From NCBI RefSeq assembly GCF_001296025.1, contig NZ_LJHV01000004.1, positions 1 through 64,000 on the forward strand: DNA of 64,000 bases, read 5' to 3'. Below the pieces are notes generated by a model. It was given only the letters and a program-made list of their open reading frames with translations, searched no databases and was not told the DNA's origin. Position 1 is the stretch's first letter, and each line of letters begins with the position of its first letter. Positions 46,002 to 55,922 of this stretch are shown here, piece after piece. Source of the stretch: Porphyrobacter sp. AAP60. GTDB taxonomy: Bacteria; Pseudomonadota; Alphaproteobacteria; Sphingomonadales; Sphingomonadaceae. The translations under genes were made by a program, and so were the position numbers.

Positions 46002-46534
46002 TGAGCCGCATCGGCAAAAAGCCGGTGGCGATCCCCGGCGGGGTGACGGCCACCATCGATAACGGCACGCTGACGGTAAAGGGGCCCAAGGGCACCCTGA
46101 CCCTGGGTCTGTCCGATCTGATCGATTACAAGGTCGAAGATGGCACGATTTCGGTCAAGCCGGCCAATGACAGCAAGCAGGCACGCGCCTTCTGGGGCAT
46201 GCAGCGCACGCTTGTTTCGAACTTGGTCGAAGGCGTCAGCGAAGGCTTCACCAAGGTTCTGGTGATCAAGGGCGTCGGCTACCGTGCCAACGCACAGGGC
46301 CGGAACCTGAAGCTGCAGCTCGGCTACAGCCACGATGTCGATCTTCCGGTGCCCGAGGGCCTCGAAGTGAAGACCCCGGACCAGACCACGGTCGAAGTCT
46401 CGGGCGTGGACAAGCAGGCTGTCGGCCAGTTCGCCGCTGAAATCCGCCGGTGGCGCAAGCCCGAGCCCTATAAGGGCAAGGGTATCGCTTACCGCGGCGA
46501 GTATATCTTCCGCAAGGAAGGGAAGAAGAGGTAA
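46001..46534 (+). CDS. rplF: 50S ribosomal protein L6
   Basis: 177 residues, exact family length. [51 protein letters not shown]-terminal [29 protein letters not shown]. Supports factor binding at the sarcin-ricin loop. Confidence 0.98.
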   Translation: MSRIGKKPVAIPGGVTATIDNGTLTVKGPKGTLTLGLSDLIDYKVEDGTISVKPANDSKQARAFWGMQRTLVSNLVEGVSEGFTKVLVIKGVGYRANAQGRNLKLQLGYSHDVDLPVPEGLEVKTPDQTTVEVSGVDKQAVGQFAAEIRRWRKPEPYKGKGIAYRGEYIFRKEGKKR

Positions 46535-46535
46535 G

Positions 46536-46880
46536 ATGGCTAAGCTCTCCCTGTTCGAACGGCGCCGTCGCCGCGTCCGCACCGCGCTTCGCGCACGTGC
46601 CGGCGGCAAGCCCCGTCTGTCGGTGCACCGCACCGGCCGCCACATCTACGCGCAGATCATCGATGATGCTGCCGGTCGCACTGTTGCCGCAGCCTCGACG
46701 CTCGGTGTCAAGTCGAGCGGCGCCAATGTCGATGCTGCTGTCGAAGTCGGCAAGGCAATCGCCGAAGCCGCCAAGAAGGCGGGCGTTACCACTGTCGTGT
46801 TCGATCGCGGCGGGTTCCTGTTTCATGGCCGCGTCAAGGCGCTGGCCGATGCCGCCCGCGATGGCGGGCTGGAGTTCTGA
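46536..46880 (+). CDS. rplR: 50S ribosomal protein L18
   Basis: 114 residues. [58 protein letters not shown], with the basic N-terminal 5S-binding tail, and [28 protein letters not shown]. One base after rplF. Confidence 0.98.
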   Translation: MAKLSLFERRRRRVRTALRARAGGKPRLSVHRTGRHIYAQIIDDAAGRTVAAASTLGVKSSGANVDAAVEVGKAIAEAAKKAGVTTVVFDRGGFLFHGRVKALADAARDGGLEF

Positions 46881-46882
46881 TT

Positions 46883-47626
46883 ATGCCAGAGAACACCGAA
46901 AACCAGACCGAGGTGCCCGCCGTGGCAACCACGCCGTCCGAGGCGGCTGATAACCAGTCGCCCGCACAGGCAGATGATGGCAATCAGCGTCGTGGCCGTG
47001 GCCGTGGCGGCAACCGCGAGGGCGGCGGCGGTGATCGCGGTCGTGGTCGTGGCGGCCGTGACAACAACCGCGGCGGTCGTCAGGAAGAAGATGATGGCAT
47101 CATCGAAAAGCTGGTGCACATCAACCGCGTCTCCAAGACCGTAAAGGGCGGTAAGCGCTTCGGTTTTGCTGCGCTGGTCGTGGTTGGCGATGGTCAGGGC
47201 CGCGTCGGCTTTGGCCACGGCAAGGCCCGCGAAGTTCCCGAAGCGATCACCAAGGCGACTGCTGCAGCCCGCAAGAAGATGATCCGCGTTCCGCTCAAGG
47301 AAGGTCGCACCCTGCACCATGACGGCAATGGCCGTTTTGGCGCTGGCAAGGTGACCTTGCGCACGGCGCCTCCGGGTACTGGCATCATCGCCGGTGGTCC
47401 GATGCGCGCTGTGTTCGAGAGCCTTGGCGTTGCCGATGTGGTGACCAAGTCGGTCGGCACGTCGAACCCCTACAACATGATCCGCGCCACCTTCGACGCG
47501 CTGACTGAGCAGACTTCACCGAAGTCGGTTGCTCAGCGTCGCGGCAAGAAGGTTGCTGACCTTCTCGGTCGCGGCGGATCGAGTGCAGCCGAAGCGGAAG
47601 CTGACGCTGCCGCGATCGCGGAGTAA
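46883..47626 (+). CDS. rpsE: 30S ribosomal protein S5 with RG-rich N-terminal extension
   Basis: 247 residues versus 167 in E. coli. Residues about 33-66 are an RG/GGR-rich, intrinsically disordered segment ([35 protein letters not shown]), before the canonical S5 core ([47 protein letters not shown], about 72-118). Such extensions are known in this alphaproteobacterial group. A C-terminal Ala/Glu tail ([15 protein letters not shown]) also extends beyond the core. Ram mutations map in the GKRFGF loop; wild-type here. Confidence 0.98.
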   Translation: MPENTENQTEVPAVATTPSEAADNQSPAQADDGNQRRGRGRGGNREGGGGDRGRGRGGRDNNRGGRQEEDDGIIEKLVHINRVSKTVKGGKRFGFAALVVVGDGQGRVGFGHGKAREVPEAITKATAAARKKMIRVPLKEGRTLHHDGNGRFGAGKVTLRTAPPGTGIIAGGPMRAVFESLGVADVVTKSVGTSNPYNMIRATFDALTEQTSPKSVAQRRGKKVADLLGRGGSSAAEAEADAAAIAE

Positions 47627-47632
47627 CCGATA

Positions 47633-47809
47633 ATGGCTACCATCAAGATCAAGCAGGTCGGTTCGCCGATCCGTCGTCCCGAAAGCCAGCGCAAGATCCT
47701 TATCGGTCTCGGGCTGAACAAGATGCACAAGATCGTCGAGCGTCAGGATACCCCTGAAGTGCGCGGCGCGATCGCCAAGATCCCGCATCTGGTGCAGGTG
47801 ATCGATTAA
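47633..47809 (+). CDS. rpmD: 50S ribosomal protein L30
   Basis: 58 residues, ATG 47633 to TAA 47807-47809. [58 protein letters not shown] matches L30 in size (59) and sequence. In place between rpsE and rplO; a hairpin follows 9 bases after. Confidence 0.97.
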   Translation: MATIKIKQVGSPIRRPESQRKILIGLGLNKMHKIVERQDTPEVRGAIAKIPHLVQVID

Positions 47810-47818
47810 AACCCAGGC

Positions 47819-47840
47819 AGGCCCCGATCATTCGGGGCCT
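47819..47840 (+). other. Intercistronic hairpin rpmD-rplO
   Basis: AGGCCCCGA pairs with CGGGGCCT (loop TCATT), followed by TCCTTTCTC. Weak terminator form within an operon; probably partial attenuation or mRNA processing. Confidence 0.65.
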
Positions 47841-47883
47841 TCCTTTCTCTCAGCGCGACAAAAGCGAAAGCGAGTGCACGACT

Positions 47884-48417
47884 ATGAAACTGAATGACAT
47901 CCGCGACAATGCCGGTGCCCGCAAGGGCCGCATGCGTGTGGGCCGTGGTATCGGCTCTGGCAAGGGCAAGACCTCGGCTCGCGGTCAAAAGGGTCAGAAG
48001 GCCCGTTCCGGTGTTGCGATCAAGGGCTTTGAAGGCGGCCAGATGCCGCTGCACATGCGCCTGCCTAAGCGCGGCTTCAACAACCCCTTCGCCAAGGATT
48101 ATGCCGAAGTGAACATCGGCATGATCCAGAAGTTCATCGACGCTGAAAAGCTCGATGCCAAGGCGACCATTACCGAAGACGTCCTGCGGGCCGCTGGCCT
48201 GGTACGCGATGGCAAGGATGGTGTGCGTCTGCTCGGCAAGGGCGAAATCACCTCCAAGGTGACCTTCGCGGTGACCGGTGCGACCAAGGGCGCAATTGCT
48301 GCGGTCGAGAAGGCTGGCGGCAAGGTTGAAGTGGCTGCGGCCCCGACCCCCGAGCACGAAAAGAAGCTTGCCCGCCGCGACGCCAACAAGGCGGCCAAGG
48401 CTGCGGCAGCAAAGTAA
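47884..48417 (+). CDS. rplO: 50S ribosomal protein L15 with C-terminal extension
   Basis: 177 residues (E. coli 144). [77 protein letters not shown]; a basic/Ala tail ([18 protein letters not shown]) ends it. Preceded and followed by hairpins. Confidence 0.98.
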   Translation: MKLNDIRDNAGARKGRMRVGRGIGSGKGKTSARGQKGQKARSGVAIKGFEGGQMPLHMRLPKRGFNNPFAKDYAEVNIGMIQKFIDAEKLDAKATITEDVLRAAGLVRDGKDGVRLLGKGEITSKVTFAVTGATKGAIAAVEKAGGKVEVAAAPTPEHEKKLARRDANKAAKAAAAK

Positions 48418-48428
48418 TCGACGAAATT

Positions 48429-48470
48429 GGGAGCGCGGGGGTTCGACAAGAGCCCCCGCGCTCCCTATTT
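48429..48470 (+). other. Intercistronic hairpin rplO-secY
   Basis: A 13-bp stem GGGAGCGCGGGGG/CCCCCGCGCTCCC with an 11-base loop, then TATTTA. It resembles a terminator, but secY follows on the same strand, so leaky termination may lower secY-adk relative to ribosomal genes. Confidence 0.75.
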
Positions 48471-48578
48471 ACGCTCTCGCGTGCAGAACCGCTGCCGGTA
48501 TGGCGCGCAAGGGAAGGTTCGTTGTGGTCGCCTGACAGGCGCAGCCGACGACCCAAGAGCTAGGATCGATAAGACGAC

Positions 48579-49943
48579 ATGGCATCACGCGCCGACAATA
48601 TCGCGAGCAACCTCAATCTTGGCAATTTCGCCAAGGCGACCGAGCTCAAGCAGCGCATCTGGTTCACGATCGGCGCGCTGATTGTTTTCCGTTTCCTCAG
48701 CTTTGTGCCTTTGCCGGGCGTCAATCCGCTGATCCTCAGCGATCTGTATGAACAGACCCGCGGCGGCATCCTCGATCTGTTCAACGCATTTTCGGGTGGA
48801 AGCCTCGAGCGCATGAGCCTGATTGCGCTCGGCGTTATGCCGTACATCACGGCCTCGATTGTTGTGCAGATGGCTTCGGCCCTCCACCCGGCGCTTTCTG
48901 CCCTGAAAAAAGAAGGCGCGAGCGGGCGGCAGAAGCTGAACCAGTATACGCGTTATGGCACGGTATTCCTGTGCGCAATCCAAGGTTATTTCCTTGCTGT
49001 CGGTCTGGAAAGCTTCGCCGCGCAAAGCGGTTTGGCCGCTGTGGTCGATCCGGGCTACCTGTTCCGTATCGGCGCCGTGGTCAGCATTGTGGGCGGCACG
49101 ATGTTCCTGCTTTGGTTGGGTGAGCAGATCACCAGCCGGGGGATCGGCAACGGTATTTCGCTGATCATCATGGCCGGCATTGTCGCCCAGTTCCCCAGCT
49201 TTGCCAGCAACCTGTTCGAAGGCGGACGCACCGGTTCGATCGCGCCGTGGATCATCATCGCTTTTCTGGTGATGATTGCGGTGCTGATTTACGGCATCAG
49301 CTTCTTCGAGCGCGCCCAGCGCCGGTTGCTGATCCAGTACCCCAAGCGCGCGACCGAGCGCGGCATGATGCAGGCGGATCGCTCGCACCTTCCGCTCAAG
49401 ATCAATACTGCCGGTGTGATTCCTCCGATTTTCGCCAGTTCGCTGTTGCTGCTGCCGCTGACGATCTCGCAGTTCGCCGGCAACTCGGTCGATACCGAGA
49501 GCACCTTCGGCAATGTGATCATCACGCTGAACCAGTATCTCGCGCACGGGCAACCGCTGTACATGGCGCTCTATGCGATCGGGATTATCTTCTTCTGCTT
49601 CTTCTACACCGCGGTTGTTTTCAACCCTGAGGAGACAGCGGATAACCTGAAGAAGAACGGGGGGTTCATTCCCGGTATCCGTCCGGGCAAGCGCACCGCG
49701 GACTATCTCGAATATGTCCTTACCCGGATCACGGTGCTGGGCGCGGCCTATCTCACTGTTGTGTGTGTCGTGCCGGAATACATGATCGCGCAGACCGGAA
49801 TTCCGTTGTTCCTTGGCGGCACCAGCCTGCTGATCGTGGTCAACGTGACTGTGGATACCATAACCCAGGTGCAATCACATTTGCTGGCGCACCAGTATGG
49901 CGATCTGATCAAGAAGGCGAAGCTCAAGGGTCGGATGCGCTGA
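48579..49943 (+). CDS. secY: Preprotein translocase subunit SecY
   Basis: 454 residues, ten transmembrane helices. FRFLSFVPLPGVNPLILSDLY, GVMPYITASIVVQMASALHPALS (TM2), the cytoplasmic YPKRATERG, and the pore/plug area AGVIPPIFASSLLLLPLTISQF. C-terminal LVQTQSH-like VQSHLLAHQYGDLIKKAKLKGRMR. Central channel of SecYEG. Start after a 161-base gap containing a hairpin. Confidence 0.98.
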   Translation: MASRADNIASNLNLGNFAKATELKQRIWFTIGALIVFRFLSFVPLPGVNPLILSDLYEQTRGGILDLFNAFSGGSLERMSLIALGVMPYITASIVVQMASALHPALSALKKEGASGRQKLNQYTRYGTVFLCAIQGYFLAVGLESFAAQSGLAAVVDPGYLFRIGAVVSIVGGTMFLLWLGEQITSRGIGNGISLIIMAGIVAQFPSFASNLFEGGRTGSIAPWIIIAFLVMIAVLIYGISFFERAQRRLLIQYPKRATERGMMQADRSHLPLKINTAGVIPPIFASSLLLLPLTISQFAGNSVDTESTFGNVIITLNQYLAHGQPLYMALYAIGIIFFCFFYTAVVFNPEETADNLKKNGGFIPGIRPGKRTADYLEYVLTRITVLGAAYLTVVCVVPEYMIAQTGIPLFLGGTSLLIVVNVTVDTITQVQSHLLAHQYGDLIKKAKLKGRMR

Positions 49944-50045
49944 TTGCAGACTTAAGTCTGCTTGACGCGACGCTGACCATGGTTGAACCCGCAAGTCTGC
50001 AAGCAAGCCGTCGGCATGAACCGGCGGCGTAATGGGGGACGGTTC

Positions 50046-50693
50046 GTGAACATCATTCTTCTTGGCCCTCCCGGAGCAGGCAAAGGCACGCAAAGCGCCG
50101 GTCTGGTCGAACGTCACGGGATGCGGCAGCTTTCCACCGGCGACATGTTGCGCGCCGCGGTCAAGGCGGGCACGCCGGTTGGCCTCAAGGCCAAGGCCGT
50201 GATGGAGCGGGGCGAGCTGGTTTCCGACGAAATCGTGTCCGATCTGATCGACGCCGAACTGGCGGCGATGGGCGCCGAGACCGGCGCGATCTTCGATGGC
50301 TATCCCCGCACGGCGGCCCAAGCCGATGCGCTTGACGCGATCCTTGCCAGAAATGGCCGGGTGCTCGACCACGTGATCGAACTCGAAGTGAACGAGGATG
50401 CTCTGGTCGAACGGATCACCGGACGTCTGTCCTGCGGGAATTGCGGCGCGCTGTACCATGACACTGCCAACCCGCCTGCCAAAGACGGCGTTTGCGACGT
50501 TTGCGGCAGCACCGAATTCAAACGCCGCCCCGATGACAATGAGGAAACGGTGCGGATGCGGATGCAGGAATATCGCGCAAAGACAGCGCCGATCCTGCCT
50601 GGCTATGAAACACGCGGCATCGTGACGCGGGTTGACGGGATGGCGGCGATTGATGTGGTCGCGGGCCAGATCGACGCGATCTTGAAGAGCTGA
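50046..50693 (+). CDS. adk: Adenylate kinase (zinc-lid type)
   Basis: 215 residues with a GTG start at 50046 (GGGGGA ribosome-binding site); the longer frame from 49983 lacks the conserved N terminus. NIILLGPPGAGKGTQ P-loop; AMP-binding STGDMLRAA, GYPRT. The LID (about 120-160) holds CGNCGALYH and CDVCGSTEF, a C4 zinc site not present in E. coli Adk. Catalyses 2 ADP to ATP and AMP. Follows secY in the spc order. Confidence 0.97.
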   Translation: MNIILLGPPGAGKGTQSAGLVERHGMRQLSTGDMLRAAVKAGTPVGLKAKAVMERGELVSDEIVSDLIDAELAAMGAETGAIFDGYPRTAAQADALDAILARNGRVLDHVIELEVNEDALVERITGRLSCGNCGALYHDTANPPAKDGVCDVCGSTEFKRRPDDNEETVRMRMQEYRAKTAPILPGYETRGIVTRVDGMAAIDVVAGQIDAILKS

Positions 50694-50703
50694 GGCACGG
50701 GCG

Positions 50704-51504
50704 GTGCCGGTAAGCCCGAATTTGTGCCGATCCGTTATGGCAGTGGCTGCGCTGTCGCTCGCCAGCCCGGCAGCGGCCGAACTGACCCGCGTTACCGATG
50801 ATGGCTTCGTTTCGCGTCACGAGGTTGTGGTTGAGGCCAGTCCCAAAGACGCATGGCTGGCGCTGATTGCACCTGCGGGCTGGTGGCGTTCCGAACATAC
50901 CTGGTCAGGCGATGCCGCCAACCTCACGCTTACGCCGCAGGCGGGCGGATGCTTTTGCGAGACCATTCCCGAAGTCGACGAGCCGGGCCGCTTCACCCTG
51001 CAAGGCAGCGTCGAACACATGCGTGTGATACAGGCCTATCCCGAAACAGCATTGCGCATGCAAGGCGCGCTCGGCCCGCTCCAGAGCGAGCCGGTAACCG
51101 GCATCCTGACCATCACGATCAGCACTGTGGAGCAGGGCACCCGGATCGTATGGGAATATAATGTCGGCGGGACGATGCGTTACGAAGTCCCTGTCATTTC
51201 CAAGGCGGTTGACGGGGTGATGGGCGCGCAGCTGACCGCTTTGGCCGATCTGCTTGGCCCGGTCGCAATGCCCGATGCGGCGCCCGCGTCCGATCCTGCC
51301 GAGGGCCCGGTTTCGTCCGAAGATCCTGCTCCGGCGGGCGCGGATGGCGGTGCCGAAGCAGAGGGCAAGACGACAGAAGCGGCAAAGACCACCGCAGTAC
51401 CTGTAATCAGGTCTCGCATCCCGGCACCCTCTGCCGTGGTTGACAAGCCGGCTTCGGTTGACGACGCCTTTGGCGATCTCGAGGACAGCCAGCCTCGCGC
51501 CTGA
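50704..51504 (+). CDS. Exported SRPBCC (START-like) domain protein within the ribosomal cluster
   Basis: 266 residues with a GTG start at 50704. Signal peptide (LCRSVMAVAALSLASPAAA, cleavage before ELTR). SRPBCC fold at about 35-175 (VSRHEVVVEASPKDAWLALIAPAGWWRSEHTWSGDA, AGGCFCETIPE, IVWEYNVGGT), then a long Ala/Pro/Glu-rich disordered tail (DAAPASDPAEGPVSSEDPAPAGADGG). Probably periplasmic, lipid- or ligand-binding. Transcribed with adk (10 bases apart) and lies between spc and the alpha operon; this insertion is common in the sphingomonad group. Unlike AHSA1 regulators it is secreted. Confidence 0.85.
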   Translation: MPVSPNLCRSVMAVAALSLASPAAAELTRVTDDGFVSRHEVVVEASPKDAWLALIAPAGWWRSEHTWSGDAANLTLTPQAGGCFCETIPEVDEPGRFTLQGSVEHMRVIQAYPETALRMQGALGPLQSEPVTGILTITISTVEQGTRIVWEYNVGGTMRYEVPVISKAVDGVMGAQLTALADLLGPVAMPDAAPASDPAEGPVSSEDPAPAGADGGAEAEGKTTEAAKTTAVPVIRSRIPAPSAVVDKPASVDDAFGDLEDSQPRA

Positions 51505-51533
51505 CGAGGGCTTGACTGCCCCTTGCCACACGG

Positions 51534-51562
51534 TTGACCTGCGCCGCGAATCAGCCTATGCG
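51534..51562 (+). promoter_or_regulatory. Promoter of the alpha operon
   Basis: TTGACC (51534-51539), 17-base spacer, TATGCG (51557-51562), in the 236-base space between the SRPBCC gene and rpsM. Same architecture as the rpsL and rpsJ promoters of this window. Confidence 0.7.
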
Positions 51563-51740
51563 CGCCACTCATTCGACATGTTCGAAGCAAGTTCGGCAGG
51601 CATCGCCCTCGCGCGTGCCAACCGGACTTTTTGCTGTTTGCGTGCCTGCACGCTGCTGCAAACGAACATGGGGATGGATGAGCGTTGAGATAGGGTGGCC
51701 GCCCAATGTGGCCAAGTCCCTGTGGAGCATGGAGAAATAA

Positions 51741-52109
51741 GTGGCTCGTATTGCCGGGGTCAATATCCCCACCAACAAGCGCGTGATTATCGCGCTCACC
51801 TATATTCACGGAATTGGTCGTACCACGGCTGTCCAGATCGTTGAAAAGCTGGGTATCGCCCACTCCGCGCGTGTGCAGGACCTCACCGATGAGGAAGTGC
51901 TGCGGATCCGCGAAACCATCGATGCTGACTTCACCGTTGAAGGCGATCTTCGTCGTAGCACTGCGATGAACATCAAGCGCCTGATGGATTTGCGTGCCTA
52001 TCGCGGCTTGCGTCATCGCAGCGGTCTGCCCGTTCGTGGCCAGCGCACTCACACCAACGCCCGCACCCGCAAGGGCAAGGCCAAGCCCATCGCGGGCAAG
52101 AAGAAGTAA
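51741..52109 (+). CDS. rpsM: 30S ribosomal protein S13
   Basis: 122 residues, GTG start at 51741 preceded by [124 protein letters not shown]: canonical, including the C-terminal tail to the P/A sites. Begins the alpha operon. Confidence 0.98.
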   Translation: MARIAGVNIPTNKRVIIALTYIHGIGRTTAVQIVEKLGIAHSARVQDLTDEEVLRIRETIDADFTVEGDLRRSTAMNIKRLMDLRAYRGLRHRSGLPVRGQRTHTNARTRKGKAKPIAGKKK

Positions 52110-52166
52110 GCTGGCGGCTTAGCCGCTCACGCTTTTTCCTTCTGACGAGCTAGAGGATATTACACG

Positions 52167-52556
52167 ATGGCACGCGAACCAGGCCGTATTCGGCGCCGTG
52201 ACAAAAAGAACATCAGCAGCGGCGTTGCGCACATCAACGCCAGCTTCAACAATACCATGATCACCATCACCGACGCGCAGGGCAATGCAATCAGCTGGTC
52301 CAGTGCAGGCGCGATGGGTTTCAAAGGCAGCCGCAAGTCGACCCCGTATGCCGCACAGGTTGCAGCCGACGATGCCGGCAAGAAAGCTGCCGAACACGGC
52401 GTTCGCACGCTGGAAGTCGAAGTGAAGGGCCCGGGTTCGGGCCGCGAAAGCGCACTGCGCGGTCTTGCCGCCGTGGGCTTCAACATTACATCGATCCGTG
52501 ACGTGACCCCGATCCCGCACAACGGGGTCCGGCCCTCGAAGCGCCGCCGCGTCTGA
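52167..52556 (+). CDS. rpsK: 30S ribosomal protein S11
   Basis: 129 residues, exact family length. [117 protein letters not shown]. Platform protein. Confidence 0.99.
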   Translation: MAREPGRIRRRDKKNISSGVAHINASFNNTMITITDAQGNAISWSSAGAMGFKGSRKSTPYAAQVAADDAGKKAAEHGVRTLEVEVKGPGSGRESALRGLAAVGFNITSIRDVTPIPHNGVRPSKRRRV

Positions 52557-52567
52557 TCCGCCGGGAT

Positions 52568-52592
52568 GGCGGCGGCAGGTCGTGCCGTCGCC
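52568..52592 (+). other. Hairpin between rpsK and rpoA
   Basis: GGCGGCGGCA/TGCCGTCGCC, 10 bp with one G-U pair, right after rpsK. No U-tract; probably an mRNA-processing or stability feature in the 125-base gap to rpoA. Confidence 0.55.
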
Positions 52593-52681
52593 GCCCGATC
52601 GGGCCTGACACTGCGCCTCATCCCGCGCATCCGGCCCGCCCAAGTTTGAACCCGCCCGCACAGGCGAATTAGGGGAAATCC

Positions 52682-53737
52682 ATGTCCGTCAACACGAAGA
52701 ACTGGCAGGAACTCAAGAAACCCAACTCCCTCGAAATCAAGGATGGCGGCGATCGTCAGCGCAAGGTCACTTTCGTGGCTGAACCGCTCGAGCGTGGCTT
52801 TGGCCTGACCCTCGGCAACGCGCTGCGGCGCGTGCTGCTGTCGAGCCTTCAGGGCGCGGCGATCACCTCGATCAAGATCGAAAACGTGCTGCACGAATTC
52901 TCGTCGCTGGCCGGCGTTCGTGAAGATGTCACTGACATCGTGCTGAACGTGAAGCAGATCGCGCTCAAGATGGAAGGCGAAGGCCCCAAGCGGCTCCAGC
53001 TTTCGGCTACCGGCCCCGGCGCGGTCAAGGCAGGCGATATTGCCGTGACCGGCGATATCGAGATCATGAACAAGGATCTGGTGATCTGCCAGCTCGATGA
53101 AGGCGCGACGCTCAACATGGAGCTGACTGCTGACACCGGTAAGGGCTATTCGCCTGCCGTGCAGAACCGCCCGGCCGATGCGCCGATCGGCCTGATCCCA
53201 GTCGACTCGCTCTATTCGCCTGTCCGTCAGGTGAGCTACAAGGTCGAGAACGCCCGCGTCGGTCAGGAGCTTGATTACGACAAGCTCTCGCTGACCGTCG
53301 AAACCGATGGCACTGTCACCCCGGAAGACGCCGTGGCCTATGCCGCGCGCATCCTTCAGGACCAGCTGACGCTATTCGTCCACTTCGAAGATGGTATTCC
53401 GCAGCCCGCCGGCGCGATGATCGGCCATGCCGTTCAGCCGGAAGAAAGCGACGCCAACCAGCTCAACCGTTACCTCCTCAAGAAGGTGGACGAGCTCGAA
53501 CTGTCGGTGCGTTCGGCCAACTGCCTCAAGAACGACAACATCATCTATATCGGCGATCTGGTCCAGAAGACCGAAGCCGAGATGCTGCGCACGCCGAACT
53601 TCGGCCGCAAGTCGCTCAACGAGATCAAGGAAGTGCTCTCCAGCATGGGTCTGCGCCTCGGGATGGATATCCCGGGCTGGCCGCCGGAAAACATTGAGGA
53701 AATGGCCAAGAAGCTCGAACAAGAACTTCTCGGCTGA
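52682..53737 (+). CDS. rpoA: RNA polymerase alpha subunit
   Basis: 351 residues (E. coli 329). N-terminal dimerisation domain (about 1-235: [38 protein letters not shown]), then linker and alphaCTD (about 255-340) with [70 protein letters not shown]-element-binding residues conserved. Third gene of the alpha operon. Confidence 0.99.
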   Translation: MSVNTKNWQELKKPNSLEIKDGGDRQRKVTFVAEPLERGFGLTLGNALRRVLLSSLQGAAITSIKIENVLHEFSSLAGVREDVTDIVLNVKQIALKMEGEGPKRLQLSATGPGAVKAGDIAVTGDIEIMNKDLVICQLDEGATLNMELTADTGKGYSPAVQNRPADAPIGLIPVDSLYSPVRQVSYKVENARVGQELDYDKLSLTVETDGTVTPEDAVAYAARILQDQLTLFVHFEDGIPQPAGAMIGHAVQPEESDANQLNRYLLKKVDELELSVRSANCLKNDNIIYIGDLVQKTEAEMLRTPNFGRKSLNEIKEVLSSMGLRLGMDIPGWPPENIEEMAKKLEQELLG

Positions 53738-53855
53738 TGAATTCGCGAGCCCCTGCTTCGGCAGGGGCTTGCATATCGGGCGAAGGTAGCGGCCCTGACA
53801 GCTACCGGCACTGGGGTACCTCGAACGGCCCCTTTTCGAACGAAGGAAGATTACA

Positions 53856-54275
53856 ATGCGTCATGGTATGTCGGGCCGTAAGCTGGGCCGCAAGACGGGT
53901 CACCGCAACGCCCTGTTCCGCAACATGGCTGCCGCGCTGATCAAGCACGAGCAGATCAAGACCACCTTGCCCAAGGCCAAGGAACTGCGCCCTTACATCG
54001 AAAAGCTGATCACGCTGGCCAAGCGCGGCGGCCTGTCGAACCGTCGTCTCGCCATGAGCCGTCTGGGCGACGAAGCGCAGCTCAAGAAGCTGTTCGAAGT
54101 TCTGGCCGAGCGCTATTCGGATCGTGAAGGCGGCTACACCCGTGTGCTGCGCGCTGGCGTGCGCGCCGGGGACGCGGTGCAGATGGCCATCATCGAACTG
54201 GTCGAGCGTGACGAAGATGCTCGCGGCCAGGATTCGGGCCCGGTGCAGTCGGAAGATGAATACGAAGACGCGTAA
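53856..54275 (+). CDS. rplQ: 50S ribosomal protein L17
   Basis: 139 residues (E. coli 127). [116 protein letters not shown]; the acidic tail ([16 protein letters not shown]) is an extension. Ends the alpha operon, terminator at 54300. Confidence 0.98.
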   Translation: MRHGMSGRKLGRKTGHRNALFRNMAAALIKHEQIKTTLPKAKELRPYIEKLITLAKRGGLSNRRLAMSRLGDEAQLKKLFEVLAERYSDREGGYTRVLRAGVRAGDAVQMAIIELVERDEDARGQDSGPVQSEDEYEDA

Positions 54276-54299
54276 GCCGCGCTTCGCATGAACACAGAC

Positions 54300-54338
54300 A
54301 AGGGCCGGGGCGGGAACGCTTCCGGCCCTTTCCTTTTG
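54300..54338 (+). terminator. Terminator of the alpha operon
   Basis: AGGGCCGG pairs with CCGGCCCT (13-base interior loop GGCGGGAACGCTT), followed by TTCCTTTT, 24 bases after the rplQ stop. Confidence 0.85.
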
Positions 54339-54363
54339 TGGGCCGCAGGCTAGGCTGCGCGCC

Positions 54364-55785
54364 ATGATCCGCACCGCCCTTGCAGCCGCGACGCTGCTCC
54401 TCGCCGTCCCCGCCACTTCCCAGAACCAGCAACAGCGCCTCGACGCGCGATACGATCGGACGCTTGCGGCAGGTTACAAGGCGCTGATGCTGTGCGGCGC
54501 GATTGCCAATGCCGAAGCAAACGGGGTGATCCGCTCGCCGGAAAGCGTGGCACAGTGGGAACTGACCGGCATTCAAGCGCCGCTTGATGCAATCATCCCG
54601 GACTTGCCCTTCGAAATCGTGCGCCGACCGACCGGCCAGATCGCCCATGTCGCCGTTCACTGGGCCGAGGATCTTCCGGCCCGCGTCGCGGCATATTCAG
54701 GGACGCAGACCGGATGCGCGATTCTGCCGATCGGTGCGCCCGAGAATGGGGGCAATCCGGGCCAGCCAGTGACGCGGGCAGAGCGGCCAGCGCCACCTGC
54801 CCGTGGAAAGATCATCGATGCCGGAGACCAGCGAACCGGTCGCAAGCCTGTTGCGCGTCAAATTCCATCGGTGGACAGAGTGCAGAAGGCGGCGCTGGCG
54901 GGCGGGTATGGGGAGGGGAGCCGCACCACGGCTGTTTTGGTCAGCCGCGCTTCGCCCGGCGGGCGCCGCAGTTCGGCCTTCTTCGCCCCCGGCTTCGATG
55001 ACAAGACCCCGCAGCGGACCTGGTCGGTCGCCAAGTCGATCGCCGCTACGCTGGTCGGTGCCGCGGTTTTTCGGGGGGAGGCTGATGTCAGCGCCTCGGC
55101 GGGCCTCGGTGGGGCTGTTGCCGACCCGCGCCGCGCGATCACCATTGACCATCTTTTGCGCATGGGCTCGGGCCGATATTCGGATACGCCGGGCAATCGC
55201 ACCGATCCGCTATATTGGGGCGGCGCGACGGTGGAGGAAGTGGCGCTCGATTGGCCGCTGATTGCCGCGCCCGGCAGTACCTATCGCTACGCCAACAACG
55301 ATACGCTCGCCGCAGTCGCTGCGATCAAGCCGAGTTTCGCGGCGCACCCGCCTGCCGAATTTTTCGCCAAGATCGGAATGAATAGGACGGTTGCCGAAAC
55401 GGATTGGCAGGGGAACTATATCCTGTCGTCGCAAGTCTGGACGACCGCGGGCGATTTGGCGAAATTTGGCCAGCTTTACCTCAATGACGGCAAATTGCCC
55501 TCGGGCGAGCGCATCCTCCCCGAAGGCTGGGTGAAATACGTTTCTACCCCCAGCGGCCCGCAGCCCGATGGGCCGTTCGGCTATGGCGCGGGGTTCTGGT
55601 TGCTGAACAAATCCGAAGGCGTGCCGCCCGATACCTTCGCCGCTTTCGGCAATCGCGGGCAGTATGTGGTGATCGTGCCTAGCCGCGACGTGGTGATCGT
55701 TCGCCGGGGCGAGGATCCCGTGGGCGCAAGCTTCGACATTGCCGCCTTCACCCGCGATGTGCTGGCCGCGTTAGGCAGCGAATGA
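54364..55785 (+). CDS. Serine hydrolase (beta-lactamase class C/esterase family), exported
   Basis: 473 residues. N-terminal signal peptide (MIRTALAAATLLLAVPATSQ). After an N-terminal region (about 20-180) the catalytic domain shows WSVAKSIAATL (SxxK nucleophile and Lys, about 221-231), YRYANND (YxN, about 306-312) and a C-terminal strand AFGNRGQYVVIVPSRDVVIVRRG in place of KTG. This is an EstB/AmpC-like peptidase/esterase pattern; true beta-lactamase activity is not implied. Periplasmic. Substrate unknown; stands alone after the ribosomal cluster. Confidence 0.85.
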   Translation: MIRTALAAATLLLAVPATSQNQQQRLDARYDRTLAAGYKALMLCGAIANAEANGVIRSPESVAQWELTGIQAPLDAIIPDLPFEIVRRPTGQIAHVAVHWAEDLPARVAAYSGTQTGCAILPIGAPENGGNPGQPVTRAERPAPPARGKIIDAGDQRTGRKPVARQIPSVDRVQKAALAGGYGEGSRTTAVLVSRASPGGRRSSAFFAPGFDDKTPQRTWSVAKSIAATLVGAAVFRGEADVSASAGLGGAVADPRRAITIDHLLRMGSGRYSDTPGNRTDPLYWGGATVEEVALDWPLIAAPGSTYRYANNDTLAAVAAIKPSFAAHPPAEFFAKIGMNRTVAETDWQGNYILSSQVWTTAGDLAKFGQLYLNDGKLPSGERILPEGWVKYVSTPSGPQPDGPFGYGAGFWLLNKSEGVPPDTFAAFGNRGQYVVIVPSRDVVIVRRGEDPVGASFDIAAFTRDVLAALGSE

Positions 55786-55922
55786 TTGGCTTGTTCATCT
55801 GAATGGCCAATTAGATTAATAATTCCTGCAAGCACAATTCAGCTTCATCTCACCCCGAATCCCGCAAAACGTCCTTGTCACCCCCGCAATCAGGCGCGCG
55901 GTGCCAGACGAGGATAGATCTG

